A DNA stretch of 64,000 nucleotides from Nocardiopsis sp. CNT312 (GCF_000515115.1 NZ_AZXF01000019.1:84300-148299); one strand, 5' to 3'; positions 35,114-43,677 are shown, numbered from the stretch's first letter. Notes: generated by a model from the sequence alone, not told the origin. Numbers and translations are program-made.

Positions 35114-36490
35114 ATGTCCACATTCGCGAAAAGACTGAAATCCGCCGTGGCGGACGGCCCCGAATCCGTCTTCGTCTTCCTCGGGAACATCGAGGTGGAG
35201 GAACAGTGGGCGCAGGGTGAGGCCGGTCTGCCGACCCTCTCGTCGCACGGAGCCAGAGCCGTCACCCACCGCATGGACGAGTTCGCCCTGCTACTCGGTG
35301 AAGCGGCCGACCACGTCCTGCTCAAGACCGCCCCGGACCCCGATTTCCACGCCTACCTGGCCGACTACGGGCTGGCCCGGTCGCGAGTGCACGCGGTGGG
35401 GGAGCAGCGGACCGGAAGGACCGTGACCAAGGACGTCCTGGACGATCCGGGCACCCTTGCCCACCTGGAGGAGCTCGGTCGGCAGGGGGCCTACCTGGCG
35501 CCCCACGGCGTGTCCGATCTGGAGCAGGAGGTGGCCGAGCGTTGCGGGCTCCGCCTCGCCACGAGCCCGGCCGACCTGTGCAAGCGGGTCAACAGCAAGC
35601 TCTTCAGCCGCAGGCTCGCCGACCGCCTGGGCATCCGCCAGCCCCAGGGGATGGTCTGTGAGACCCCCGAGGAGCTCGCCGAGGCCGTGGAGTACGCCGA
35701 GGGCGTCCTGGCCGACGGCCGCACGATGGTCGCCAAGGACGCCTTCGGTGTGTCCGGCAAGGGCGTGATGGTCCTGGAGGACCGGCGCCGGCTCGACTGG
35801 TTGAAGCGCACCGTGGAGCGGTCCCACAGCCGCAGCGGCAAGCTGGGCCTGATCCTCGAGGAGTGGATCTCCAAGGACAAGGACCTGAACTACCAGGTCC
35901 TCGTCGCCAAGGACGGGTCGGTCGAATTCGACTTCGTCAAGGAGGCCATCACCGAGAACGGGGTGCACAAGGGCCACCGCATGCCGGCGGGCCTCACCCC
36001 CGGCCACGAGGCCGAGATCCGTGACGCGGGCCTGGCGATCGGCCGGGCACTGGCCGACGAGGGCTACCGGGGGGTCGTCGGTATCGACGCCCTCCTCGGG
36101 ACGGACGGCCGGGCCTACCCCCTCACCGAGATCAACGCCCGCTACAACATGTCCACCTACCAGGCCGTGTTGCAGGAGGTCTTCATGCGGGACCAGAACC
36201 ATGCCGAGGCCCGGCAGTATCCGCTGCGGCTCAACGCTCCGCTGCCGTTCTCGGTCCTGCGCAAGGAACTGGACCCCCTGATGGCCGGCTCGCCGGGCGA
36301 ACCGGGGATCGTCATCAACAACTTCGCCACGGTCAACGCCGTCGGAGGCCCGTCGAAGGGCCGTGAGCACTTCGACGGACGTCTGTACGCCTTCCTGGTC
36401 GGACCGGACGCGGAGTCGGTCGCGGCCCTGGACGACCGACTCGGCCGCACCCTCGCCGACATCGAGAAAGGAGAGGTGAGCAGCGCGTGA
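35114..36490 (+). CDS. ATP-grasp ligase, BtrJ-like
   Basis: This 458-residue protein has a pre-ATP-grasp domain (about residues 1-130), then an ATP-grasp core with LCKRVNSKLFSRRLADRLG, GRTMVAKDAFGVSGKGVMVL near 200-218, LILEEWISKDKDLNYQVLV and the metal-binding YPLTEINARYNMSTYQ near 340. This matches the group containing BtrJ of butirosin synthesis, which loads L-glutamate onto an ACP through its side-chain carboxylate. The next two genes are a BtrK-like decarboxylase and an ACP, the same functional trio as in butirosin. The substrate here is inferred. The stop overlaps the GTG of the decarboxylase. Confidence 0.75.
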   Translation: MSTFAKRLKSAVADGPESVFVFLGNIEVEEQWAQGEAGLPTLSSHGARAVTHRMDEFALLLGEAADHVLLKTAPDPDFHAYLADYGLARSRVHAVGEQRTGRTVTKDVLDDPGTLAHLEELGRQGAYLAPHGVSDLEQEVAERCGLRLATSPADLCKRVNSKLFSRRLADRLGIRQPQGMVCETPEELAEAVEYAEGVLADGRTMVAKDAFGVSGKGVMVLEDRRRLDWLKRTVERSHSRSGKLGLILEEWISKDKDLNYQVLVAKDGSVEFDFVKEAITENGVHKGHRMPAGLTPGHEAEIRDAGLAIGRALADEGYRGVVGIDALLGTDGRAYPLTEINARYNMSTYQAVLQEVFMRDQNHAEARQYPLRLNAPLPFSVLRKELDPLMAGSPGEPGIVINNFATVNAVGGPSKGREHFDGRLYAFLVGPDAESVAALDDRLGRTLADIEKGEVSSA

Positions 36491-37779
36491 GCGAACAGCA
36501 CCGAATCCAAGGAATCGCCGTCACCGAACTCGCCGAGCGGTTCGGTACCCCCCTCTACGTCTACGACGGGGAGGAACTGGAGCGGACCTACCGGCGGATC
36601 CGCGAGCCGCTCCACCCCGCCGTCGAGATCCTCTACTCCCTCAAGGCCAACCCCAACCTGTCGGTCTGCTCGCTCCTCGGGGGGCTGGGGGCCGGGGCCG
36701 AGGTGTCCTCGGCGGCCGAGCTCGCGGTGGCGCGCAAAGCCGGTATCGCCCCCTCCGACACGATCTTCCTCGGACCGGGAAAGAGCGAGGGGGAGATCTC
36801 CGAGGCCCTGGCCGACGGAGTCCACTCGTTGATCTGCGAGTCCTACGGCGAACTCGACCTCATCGACGGGATCGCCCGGGACATGGGGATCACCGCACCG
36901 GTGGCGCTGAGGGTCAACCCCGTGGAAGCGGCGCGGGGGGCCGGTCTGAGAATGGGCGGAAAGCCCCGCCAGTTCGGGATCGACGAGGGCCTCCTCATGT
37001 CCGACCCCGGCCTCGCCGACCGCTACGGCTCCATCCGGCTGATGGGGGTGCACGCCTACCTCGGTACGCGGATCCTGGACGCGGGCACGGTGGTCGAGAA
37101 CACCAGACAGATCCTCGGCATGGCCCAGCGCCTGTCGGAAAGGCTGGGTTTCCCGCTGGAGTTGGTCGACTTCGGCGGCGGGATCGGTGTCGCCTACTTC
37201 TCGGGCGAGAGCGACCCGGACATCGAAGTGCTGGCGCGAGGCGTCAACGACGCTGTCGGGGAATTCCGCGAGCAGCACCCGGAATCGCGCGTGTTCATGG
37301 AGCTCGGACGGTACCTCACCGGCAGCGCGGGTCTGTACGTGGCGCGTGTCCGCTACGTCAAGGAGTCCATGGGCCAGCTCTTCGCGGTCGCCGACGGCGG
37401 GACCAACCACCACATGGCCGCCGTGGGGATCGGTTCCTTCGCCAAGAGGAACTTCCCGATGAGCGTCCTCAACCGCGCCCAGGAGCCGGCGGACGGGAAG
37501 TGGAACGTGACCGGCCCGCTGTGCACCCCCAACGACACCCTCGGCAAGAACGTCGAACTGCCGCGGGTCGAGGTCGGCGACCTGATCGGTGTGCACCGCT
37601 CCGGAGCCTACGGTCCCACCGCGTCGCCCACCCGTTTCCTCAGCCACGGCTACCCGGCCGAGGTCCTGGTCCACCAGGGGACGCCGCTGCTGGTCCACGA
37701 ACGGGAGAGCGTCGCCGACATCCTGGACCGCCAACCCGTGCACGAAGCCCTGATGACGAAGAGAGAAGACGGAGTCTGA
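36487..37779 (+). CDS. PLP-dependent decarboxylase, BtrK/LysA-like
   Basis: This 430-residue fold-type III PLP enzyme resembles diaminopimelate decarboxylase and, in length and neighbours, BtrK, which decarboxylates ACP-bound glutamate to gamma-aminobutyryl-ACP. The PLP lysine lies in ILYSLKANPNLSVCSLL near residue 55. The phosphate-binding glycine loop is LVDFGGGIGVAYF near 223, and the substrate-side GPLCTPNDTLGKNVELP and HRSGAYGPTASPTRFLSHG are present. GTG 36487 overlaps the ATP-grasp stop (GTGA). The ACP follows after three bases. Activity on a carrier-bound amino acid is inferred from context. Confidence 0.8.
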   Translation: MSEQHRIQGIAVTELAERFGTPLYVYDGEELERTYRRIREPLHPAVEILYSLKANPNLSVCSLLGGLGAGAEVSSAAELAVARKAGIAPSDTIFLGPGKSEGEISEALADGVHSLICESYGELDLIDGIARDMGITAPVALRVNPVEAARGAGLRMGGKPRQFGIDEGLLMSDPGLADRYGSIRLMGVHAYLGTRILDAGTVVENTRQILGMAQRLSERLGFPLELVDFGGGIGVAYFSGESDPDIEVLARGVNDAVGEFREQHPESRVFMELGRYLTGSAGLYVARVRYVKESMGQLFAVADGGTNHHMAAVGIGSFAKRNFPMSVLNRAQEPADGKWNVTGPLCTPNDTLGKNVELPRVEVGDLIGVHRSGAYGPTASPTRFLSHGYPAEVLVHQGTPLLVHERESVADILDRQPVHEALMTKREDGV

Positions 37780-37782
37780 ACC

Positions 37783-38061
37783 ATGGAACGAACCGACGCT
37801 GAGACCGCGAAGGCCGGAGAAGAGACCGTCGCACGGATCACCGGGGTACTCGCCGGCTTCGTCACGGACGAGGGGGTCGAGATCGTGCGTTCGACACGCC
37901 TGTTCGACGACCTCGGACTCGACTCGACCAACGTCCTGGAGATGCTGGTCGAACTCGAGGCGGAGATGGACATCGAGTTCGACACGGACACCCTGGAGTT
38001 CAGTCACTTCGAGACGGTGGACAGCCTGGCCGCTTTCGTCTCCGGGATGATGAAGGCCTAG
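37783..38061 (+). CDS. Acyl carrier protein (second), probable aminoacyl carrier
   Basis: This 92-residue ACP has its phosphopantetheine serine at Ser48 in LFDDLGLDSTNVLEMLVELE. It is strongly acidic. It starts four bases after the decarboxylase and is clearly different from the first ACP of the cluster. By analogy with BtrI it should carry the amino acid loaded by the ATP-grasp ligase and then decarboxylated. Confidence 0.88.
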   Translation: MERTDAETAKAGEETVARITGVLAGFVTDEGVEIVRSTRLFDDLGLDSTNVLEMLVELEAEMDIEFDTDTLEFSHFETVDSLAAFVSGMMKA

Positions 38062-38064
38062 CCC

Positions 38065-38958
38065 GTGACCGTCGCCCAACAGTCCCGAAGAGAGGCCCGG
38101 GTCCTTCCGGAGCCGACCCGCACGACCGCGAGGATACTGAGGAGTTTCCACCACGACCTGTCGGCGTCGCCCGGTGCGGAGATCGCCGAGGCGCCGGGGC
38201 TCCAGAGCGAGGTCGACGAGTACCTGGATGACATGCTGTCCGCCTACGGGCAGGTCTACCAGGGGCTGCGCAGCAGGGATCCCGCGCAGACCGCCTACAA
38301 CCGGCTGGCGCGCCGTCTCCTGGACGAGGCGCTCTCCAGCACGGGACGCATCGACCGAGCCGTCCTCGCCTACGCCATGCCGGACGACCAGACCGGGCAC
38401 TCGGTGTGCGCCTCGATGGTCCACTCCTCACCCGGGCTCACCACGGCCTTCGCCGTGTCCGATCAAGGGGTGACGGCCCCGTTCACCGCTCTGCGCATCG
38501 CCGGCGCGACTCTGCGCGCGGACTCCGAGGAACGGGTGCTGGTGCTCGCCCTGGACCAGGCGGCGATCCCCTGGGAGCCTCCGCCGGAGACCCCCGTTCC
38601 GGGTCGCGACCTCGGAGTCGCGCTGCTCCTCGGCGGCGCGGGGGGTCTGCTGCACTGGCAGGCCACACCGGTCGACGCGGCCGGCGCCGCACGGGCGGTC
38701 GGGGAGGTCCTCGCCGACGTGCGGTCCCGGTCCCTCGGCCCGTGCACGCTCATCCTGGGGCGGCAGGTCCCCGGGCCCGACGCCCCCGGGCCGGACGTCA
38801 CCGTCCGGCGCGCCCCGTCCGACCTGGTCTGCACCTCGGTGTGGAGCGAGGCGCACCGCGCGGGGACCGCCCCGGGCGGGGGCACCGTGGCGGTGGTCGA
38901 ATACGACCCGGTGCTCGGATACTTCTGTGCGGTCGCAACGGGACTGGAGGGACGGTGA
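38065..38958 (+). CDS. Cysteine-less ketosynthase-like protein
   Basis: This 297-residue protein has a thiolase or KAS-like sequence pattern (AVLAYAMPDDQTGHSVCASM, then TAFAVSDQGVTAPFTALRIAG, then RVLVLALDQAAIPWE), but the position expected for the catalytic cysteine is Ser132 in VSDQG. It also lacks the usual HxxN and GN blocks. It may be a scaffold, a chain-length factor-like partner of the KAS III-like enzyme, or an acyltransferase. GTG 38065 lies four bases after the ACP stop. The assignment is from pattern alone and is uncertain. Confidence 0.5.
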   Translation: MTVAQQSRREARVLPEPTRTTARILRSFHHDLSASPGAEIAEAPGLQSEVDEYLDDMLSAYGQVYQGLRSRDPAQTAYNRLARRLLDEALSSTGRIDRAVLAYAMPDDQTGHSVCASMVHSSPGLTTAFAVSDQGVTAPFTALRIAGATLRADSEERVLVLALDQAAIPWEPPPETPVPGRDLGVALLLGGAGGLLHWQATPVDAAGAARAVGEVLADVRSRSLGPCTLILGRQVPGPDAPGPDVTVRRAPSDLVCTSVWSEAHRAGTAPGGGTVAVVEYDPVLGYFCAVATGLEGR

Positions 38959-39626
38959 CGATGCGGAGCCCTGCACCCGCCGCGGAGGCCGTGACGGACC
39001 GGCCGTGGTTCGTGGAGGCCCGTCAGGGTTCCCCGGACGAGGCATGGAGGGCACTGTCCGAAGGGCTGCCCGAAGCCCCGGTCCTCGGCCCCTCCGGACA
39101 CGGCCTGACCTGCGGTTCGGTATCCGGCGCGGCGGGCCCCGCCGCCGAGCCGGTCGCCGGGATCTCCGTGGCGGGCCGGTCGTGGTCCCTGCTCGCGCGG
39201 CCCGCCACGGCCGAACGCGCTCCGGACCCGCCCCCGGGGTGGTCGGCCGGTGTCGCCGCGATCCGCCTGGGCCTGTCCCTGTGGCTGCGGGACCGGGCGG
39301 TGGCCCGGCTGCGCAAGCGCAAGGCCGGGGGAAGGGCACTCGTCCACCAGCAGCTCGTGGGGAGCGATCTGGCGTGGGCCGCGACGGAGCAGGCCATAGC
39401 GGAAAGCCTGCTCACCGGCTCGACGGAGCGTCCGGACGACCACGCGGTGCTGTGCCGGGCCAGCCGCCGCGTCACAGCGGCGGACCGGTGCGTCCTGAGA
39501 CTGTTCGGGGCCTCCGGCTTCCTCAGTGACGGCCCGGGGCAGGTGGCCTACCTGTCGGAACTGATGGCGGACGCCTATCTGGAACCGGTGGCCGGTGACG
39601 GCGGGTGTGAAGGGGGGACACGGTGA
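38955..39626 (+). CDS. Acyl-CoA dehydrogenase C-terminal-domain-like protein
   Basis: This 223-residue protein resembles only part of an acyl-CoA dehydrogenase. From about residue 95 it has the helical C-terminal pattern: WLRDRAVARLRKRKAGGRAL, VHQQLVGSDLAWAATEQAIAES and LRLFGASGFLSDGPGQ. The first 90 residues are low-complexity. It has no FAD-binding or base motif of its own and probably forms a heteromer with the enzyme encoded next, like the split dehydrogenases known from mycobacterial sterol degradation. GTG 38955 overlaps the upstream stop (GTGA); ATG 38961 is an alternative. Its stop overlaps the next GTG. Confidence 0.55.
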   Translation: MTMRSPAPAAEAVTDRPWFVEARQGSPDEAWRALSEGLPEAPVLGPSGHGLTCGSVSGAAGPAAEPVAGISVAGRSWSLLARPATAERAPDPPPGWSAGVAAIRLGLSLWLRDRAVARLRKRKAGGRALVHQQLVGSDLAWAATEQAIAESLLTGSTERPDDHAVLCRASRRVTAADRCVLRLFGASGFLSDGPGQVAYLSELMADAYLEPVAGDGGCEGGTR

Positions 39627-40786
39627 TCGAGCTGGACGATCGTCTGCGGGTACTGAGGCTGGCCGCCCGTGAGTGGGGCGAGGAGCTGAGGGAACTCGGC
39701 ACGGACCTGGACCGTGATCCACAGGACACGGGCCGTTTCGCCGATGCGGTGGCGGTCCGCTACATCTCCCGCATGATGATCCCCCCCGAGTTCCAGGACA
39801 CGGCTCTGCGGGAGTCGGGCCACTCCTTCCACGGTGACCGGGCGCTGGAGCGCGTGATCGCCGTGGAGGAGTTCGGCCGCGGCGACGCCGGGGCCTTCCT
39901 CGCCGCTCCCGGGCCCTCCCTGTCGGGAGGCATCGTCGCCCTCCTGGGTGACGAAGCGCAGCAGAAGTGGTTCTTCGAGCACTGCGCAGACGACGCCGAC
40001 GAGCCCGTGTGGACGTTCTTCGGCCTCACCGAACCCGACCACGGTTCGGACGCCTCGGCCATGCGGACGGCGCTGGCCCCGGCAGCCGACGGCGGCCTGC
40101 CGGTCCTCACGGGGGAGAAGCGCTACGTCGGCAACGCGGCACGTGCCCGGCTGGGCACGGTGTTCGCGCGGACCGGCCCCGGACCTCTGGGGATCTCCGC
40201 GGTGATGGTGGAGACGGGTGCCGCGGGGTTCCACGCCTCTCCACTGCCGACCATCGGCCTGCGCGGAGCCCAGATCTGCGCGGTGCGCCTCGACGGGGTC
40301 GCGATCCCCGAGGACCGTGTCCTGGGGCGCCACCTTCCCGCGTCCTCACGCGGTATGCACGGGGCCACCCGGATGTTCAACCAGTTTCGTCCCGGGGTGG
40401 CCGCGCTCGCCCTCGGCATCGCCCAAGCGGCCTACGACTACCTCGAACAGCACCGGGCCGAACTGGTGCGGGGCGCTGGGGAGTCGCTGGCGGACCTGGC
40501 GGACCGGCTGTCGGGCACGCGCCAGCTGGTGTGGCGGGCCGCGATGAGCGTCGACCACGATCCCGCCCGGGGCGCTCTGGCGTCCGCAGCGAAGGCCCGG
40601 GCCACGGAACTCGCCGAACAGGTCACGCTCCGGGCCCTGGAACTGCTCGGTCCGGGGGCGCGATTCTCCCACCCCCGCCCGGAGAAATTGGCCAGGGACG
40701 CCAGAGGAGTGGAGTTCATGGAGGGGACGACCCACATGCAGCGGCTCAACGTCGCGCAAGGAGTAGTTACTGGAAGGATCGCATGA
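39623..40786 (+). CDS. Acyl-CoA dehydrogenase (catalytic partner)
   Basis: This 387-residue flavoprotein has the standard family length. FTLTEP is represented by FFGLTEPDHGSDASAM near residue 135. LTGEKRYVGNAARA and the middle GLRGAQICAVRLDGVAIPEDRVLG follow, and the likely catalytic glutamate is in VEFMEGTTHMQRLN near the C-terminus. It is thus the complete member of the pair with the 38955 gene. It probably oxidises a carrier-bound acyl chain. GTG 39623 and the following ATG 40783 both lie in four-base overlaps, so production is likely coupled. Confidence 0.85.
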   Translation: MIELDDRLRVLRLAAREWGEELRELGTDLDRDPQDTGRFADAVAVRYISRMMIPPEFQDTALRESGHSFHGDRALERVIAVEEFGRGDAGAFLAAPGPSLSGGIVALLGDEAQQKWFFEHCADDADEPVWTFFGLTEPDHGSDASAMRTALAPAADGGLPVLTGEKRYVGNAARARLGTVFARTGPGPLGISAVMVETGAAGFHASPLPTIGLRGAQICAVRLDGVAIPEDRVLGRHLPASSRGMHGATRMFNQFRPGVAALALGIAQAAYDYLEQHRAELVRGAGESLADLADRLSGTRQLVWRAAMSVDHDPARGALASAAKARATELAEQVTLRALELLGPGARFSHPRPEKLARDARGVEFMEGTTHMQRLNVAQGVVTGRIA

Positions 40787-42111
40787 AACGGGAGTGGCAG
40801 GGTGTCCTGCGCTACGCGGGGCCGATGATCCTGGCGGAAGGTATCGGTACGGCGGTCCCCGTCGTGGTGATCGCGCTCATCGGGTGGATGGGTGACGATG
40901 CGCTCTACGTGCGCTCGCTCTTCATGCCCGTCGTCTTCGCCTTCATCGCCGTCCAGATCAGCATCGCGGTGACCACACAGGTCGCCGTGGCGCTGGGTGC
41001 CGGGCGGCGGTACGACTCGGCGGCGGCCTCGGCCTGGTGGCTCGCACGTGTGGGCTTCGCGGCGACGGCCGTGGTGAGCGCGGTCTTCGTGTTCGGCGCG
41101 CCGCTGCTGGCGGACCTGCTGTCCGTGCGGCCGGACGTCCGTGAGCAGTTCGAATGGTTCGTGCGGTGGGTGGCCCTGGCCCAGATCACGGGGATCGGCC
41201 CGGTCGTGTGCGCCGCGGTTCTGCGCGGGGCCGAGCGGCCGCGGTCGGCGGCGGCGCTGCTCCTCACGGCCGGCGGCCTGGAGGTGGTCGGGGTCGCGCT
41301 GCTGGGCCTGCCGGGCACGGTCGGCTGGGGGCTGTGGTCCGTCCCGGTCGCGATCGCCGCGTCCGGTGTGATCGTCACCGCGGCGGGATGCTGGCTGCTT
41401 TGGCGCGTCGGCTTGTGGCGCCGGGACAGCCCGGTCGGCGGGCGCAGTGAGTCCACGCTCCTGAAGCAGGTCGGAGTCCCGGTGGGTGCGGCCTACGGCG
41501 TCATCTTCGGCAGCAACTTCGCGCTCACATGGGTGGTCAGCGTCTTCGGAGCCGCCACCATCGCGGGCTTCGCGGTGGCCTACACCCTGCAGACGATGAT
41601 CATCGTGCCGGGCATGGCCATCGGGTCCGCGACCGCGATCGTGGTGAACCAGTGCCGGGGCCGGGAGGAGTTCGACCGTCTCCGCAAGGTGGTCCACGCG
41701 GGCCTGGCCATCACCGGTGTGCTATACGCGCTGATCGCCCTCGTGTGCTGGTCGGGGCGCGACTGGATCGCGCTCGCGATCGCCCAGGACCCCGGTACGG
41801 CGTCCGAGGCGGCCTCCTTCCTGGCGGTGGTCGCACCCACCTACCTGTTCCTCGGGGTGGTGCTGGCCTCGCTTTCGGTCCTCGAACAGACGGGCGCTGG
41901 CGCGCTCGCCGTGATCCTGAACGCCACGTATTTCGGTCTCATCTGCGTGATCGGCGGCTACCTCGCCCGCGGCGCGGGGGACGTGATGCCCCTGTACCAG
42001 ACGATGGCGTTCTTCAACCTCCTCGGCGGGGTGGTCGTGGCGGCCGTTCTGTGGCACGTCCGACGCCTCCAGCGTACGCAGGCCGTGGCCGAATCCCCCC
42101 AGCAGTCGTAG
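40783..42111 (+). CDS. MATE-family efflux transporter
   Basis: This 442-residue integral membrane protein has about twelve hydrophobic spans in two similar halves, as in NorM/DinF exporters. The first half starts with LRYAGPMILAEGIGTAVPVVV, and the second repeats the pattern around LLKQVGVPVGAAYGVIFGSNFALTW. It has no signal peptide or extra domain. The start overlaps the preceding dehydrogenase stop. It is the likely exporter of the cluster's product and may give self-resistance. Confidence 0.85.
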   Translation: MKREWQGVLRYAGPMILAEGIGTAVPVVVIALIGWMGDDALYVRSLFMPVVFAFIAVQISIAVTTQVAVALGAGRRYDSAAASAWWLARVGFAATAVVSAVFVFGAPLLADLLSVRPDVREQFEWFVRWVALAQITGIGPVVCAAVLRGAERPRSAAALLLTAGGLEVVGVALLGLPGTVGWGLWSVPVAIAASGVIVTAAGCWLLWRVGLWRRDSPVGGRSESTLLKQVGVPVGAAYGVIFGSNFALTWVVSVFGAATIAGFAVAYTLQTMIIVPGMAIGSATAIVVNQCRGREEFDRLRKVVHAGLAITGVLYALIALVCWSGRDWIALAIAQDPGTASEAASFLAVVAPTYLFLGVVLASLSVLEQTGAGALAVILNATYFGLICVIGGYLARGAGDVMPLYQTMAFFNLLGGVVVAAVLWHVRRLQRTQAVAESPQQS

Positions 42112-42138
42112 AAGGTGGCGCAAGGAAAGGACGACGTC

Positions 42139-43536
42139 ATGGCAAGCCTGCGCACGGAGAGGATCGCTCTCCACGGCTGCCGTTCTGGCCGCGGGCCCGC
42201 GACGCTTGGCCAGCGCAGCATCTGGACCGACATCGAGTACATGATGCCCGACACCTCGTTCTACAACTCGGTCGTACCGGTGGAGATCGCTCCGGGCATC
42301 GACATGGATCGGGTACTCGCGGGGCTGCGCGCCCTGGTCGAGCGCCACGGTGCCCTGCGAAGCCTCTTCTCGGTGGACGCGGACGGAGAGCTCGTCCAGG
42401 AGATGGAGGCCGGGGGGGAGGTCGCCGTGGAACTGTGCGAGGCCGTGAGCGGTCAGGACGACGACCTGTATGGTCTGGCCACGGACCTGGAGGCCCGGAT
42501 CAAGGGGTACCGCTTCGACCACGCGGCGGAGTGGCCGATCAGGGTCGGCGTCGGTGTGCTGGACGGTGTTCCCCTTGTGGTCCTGCTGTCGGTCTCCCAC
42601 ATCGCGACCGACTTCCCCGGGCTCCGCCTGCTCGCTTCCGAACTGCACGCGATCGTGCACGGCGCGGACGTGGGGCCGCCGCCCCTCCAGCCGCTCGACT
42701 TCGCGGAATGGGAGCGCTCCCCCAAGGGGCGGCGCATCCAGGAGCGGTCTTTGCGGCACTGGCGGCGCAGTCTGGAGGCGATGCCGCCGAAGCTGCTGGC
42801 CGAAACCGGTGGTGCCGCCGAGCGACCGCGCTATCCGACGGTCTGGCTCCGTTCGAGGGCCGTGGCGATGGCCGCCGCGGCCCTGGGAGCCCGCTGCGGT
42901 GTGGGCAGTTCGGCCGTGCTGCTGGCCGCGACGGCGCTCCTGCTCGGCCGTGCCGCCGGGGAGCCGGGTGTGACGATGGTGCTCATCGCTGGCAACCGGG
43001 GACGTCCCGAACTGCGCGACTACGTGGGAAACCTCGCACAGGACGTCCCCGCCGGCATCGACCTCACCGGTGGGGACTTCGCGGCCGTCGCCCGCAGTGC
43101 GTGGTCCTCCTCGGTGAACGCCTACCGCAACGCGCGCTGCGACCGGGCGGAGACCACACGACTGCGCGAAGACGTGGCCGGGGAACGCGGCACCGGCCTG
43201 GACCTGGCCTACTACTTCAACGACCTGCGTCCCGTGGGCCGCCAGGAGTCGGCGGACGGTGTCCCGACGGCCGGTCAGGTCAGGGCCGCGCTGCCGGGCA
43301 CGACCACCGGTTCCAGGGGCGGGGCCGAGCGTGACAACCTGACGGTCTTCCTGAACGTGGCCGATGCGGGTGGGGAGGGGGTGGAGCTGACTCTGAGGGC
43401 CGACTCCCTGCGGCTCGGATCACCAGCGATGAGGGATTTCCTCCTGCGGTTCGAGGGACTGCTCGTGGCGGCGGTCGAACACGGCGAGGACAGTGCAAGC
43501 GACCACCTCCTGAAACTAGCCGAGGCCCGGGTGTGA
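42139..43536 (+). CDS. Free-standing condensation-domain protein
   Basis: This 465-residue protein is a stand-alone member of the NRPS condensation or CoA-dependent acyltransferase superfamily. It begins with LGQRSIWTDIEYMMPDTSFYN. The active-site motif HHxxxDG reads SHIATDFPG near residue 155, so the second, catalytic histidine and the structural aspartate remain while the first histidine is serine. ERSPKGRR and a GNRGRPELRDYVGN latch-like block are present. It could form an amide or ester between the two carrier-bound groups. ATG 42139 follows AAGGAAAGGA; GTG 42115 is an alternative. It is the last gene of the cluster. Confidence 0.8.
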   Translation: MASLRTERIALHGCRSGRGPATLGQRSIWTDIEYMMPDTSFYNSVVPVEIAPGIDMDRVLAGLRALVERHGALRSLFSVDADGELVQEMEAGGEVAVELCEAVSGQDDDLYGLATDLEARIKGYRFDHAAEWPIRVGVGVLDGVPLVVLLSVSHIATDFPGLRLLASELHAIVHGADVGPPPLQPLDFAEWERSPKGRRIQERSLRHWRRSLEAMPPKLLAETGGAAERPRYPTVWLRSRAVAMAAAALGARCGVGSSAVLLAATALLLGRAAGEPGVTMVLIAGNRGRPELRDYVGNLAQDVPAGIDLTGGDFAAVARSAWSSSVNAYRNARCDRAETTRLREDVAGERGTGLDLAYYFNDLRPVGRQESADGVPTAGQVRAALPGTTTGSRGGAERDNLTVFLNVADAGGEGVELTLRADSLRLGSPAMRDFLLRFEGLLVAAVEHGEDSASDHLLKLAEARV

Positions 43537-43539
43537 GCC

Positions 43540-43567
43540 GCTCCGCCCCGGCCGGCCGGGGCGGAGC
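43540..43567 (+). terminator. Perfect 28-base palindrome ending the biosynthetic operon
   Basis: GCTCCGCCCCGGCC is followed directly by its exact reverse complement, with the centre between 43553 and 43554. It begins four bases after the condensation-gene stop. A strong stem here marks the likely end of the cluster's transcript. Confidence 0.7.
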
Positions 43568-43677
43568 ACGCCACACGACGCGGGGCACCCCCTCCTCCTG
43601 GCAGGGAGGGGTTCGCCAGCCGGGTGCCCGGCCCCGGGAGGCGGAGTCCGGGCCTTCCGCGAGCGCGGGCGTCCGGG

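Noticed and set aside
42709..42722. A 13 of 14 match to the CebR box inside the condensation gene
   Set aside because: It encodes the conserved WERSP block in frame, lies deep in a coding region and is not perfect; more likely codon coincidence than an operator.
28350..43536. Reading the cluster as an enduracidin- or ramoplanin-type lipopeptide locus
   Set aside because: The FAAL, ACP and dehydrogenase genes fit the lipid part, but there are no modular NRPS genes in the window, and the BtrJ/BtrK-like pair has no place in those pathways.
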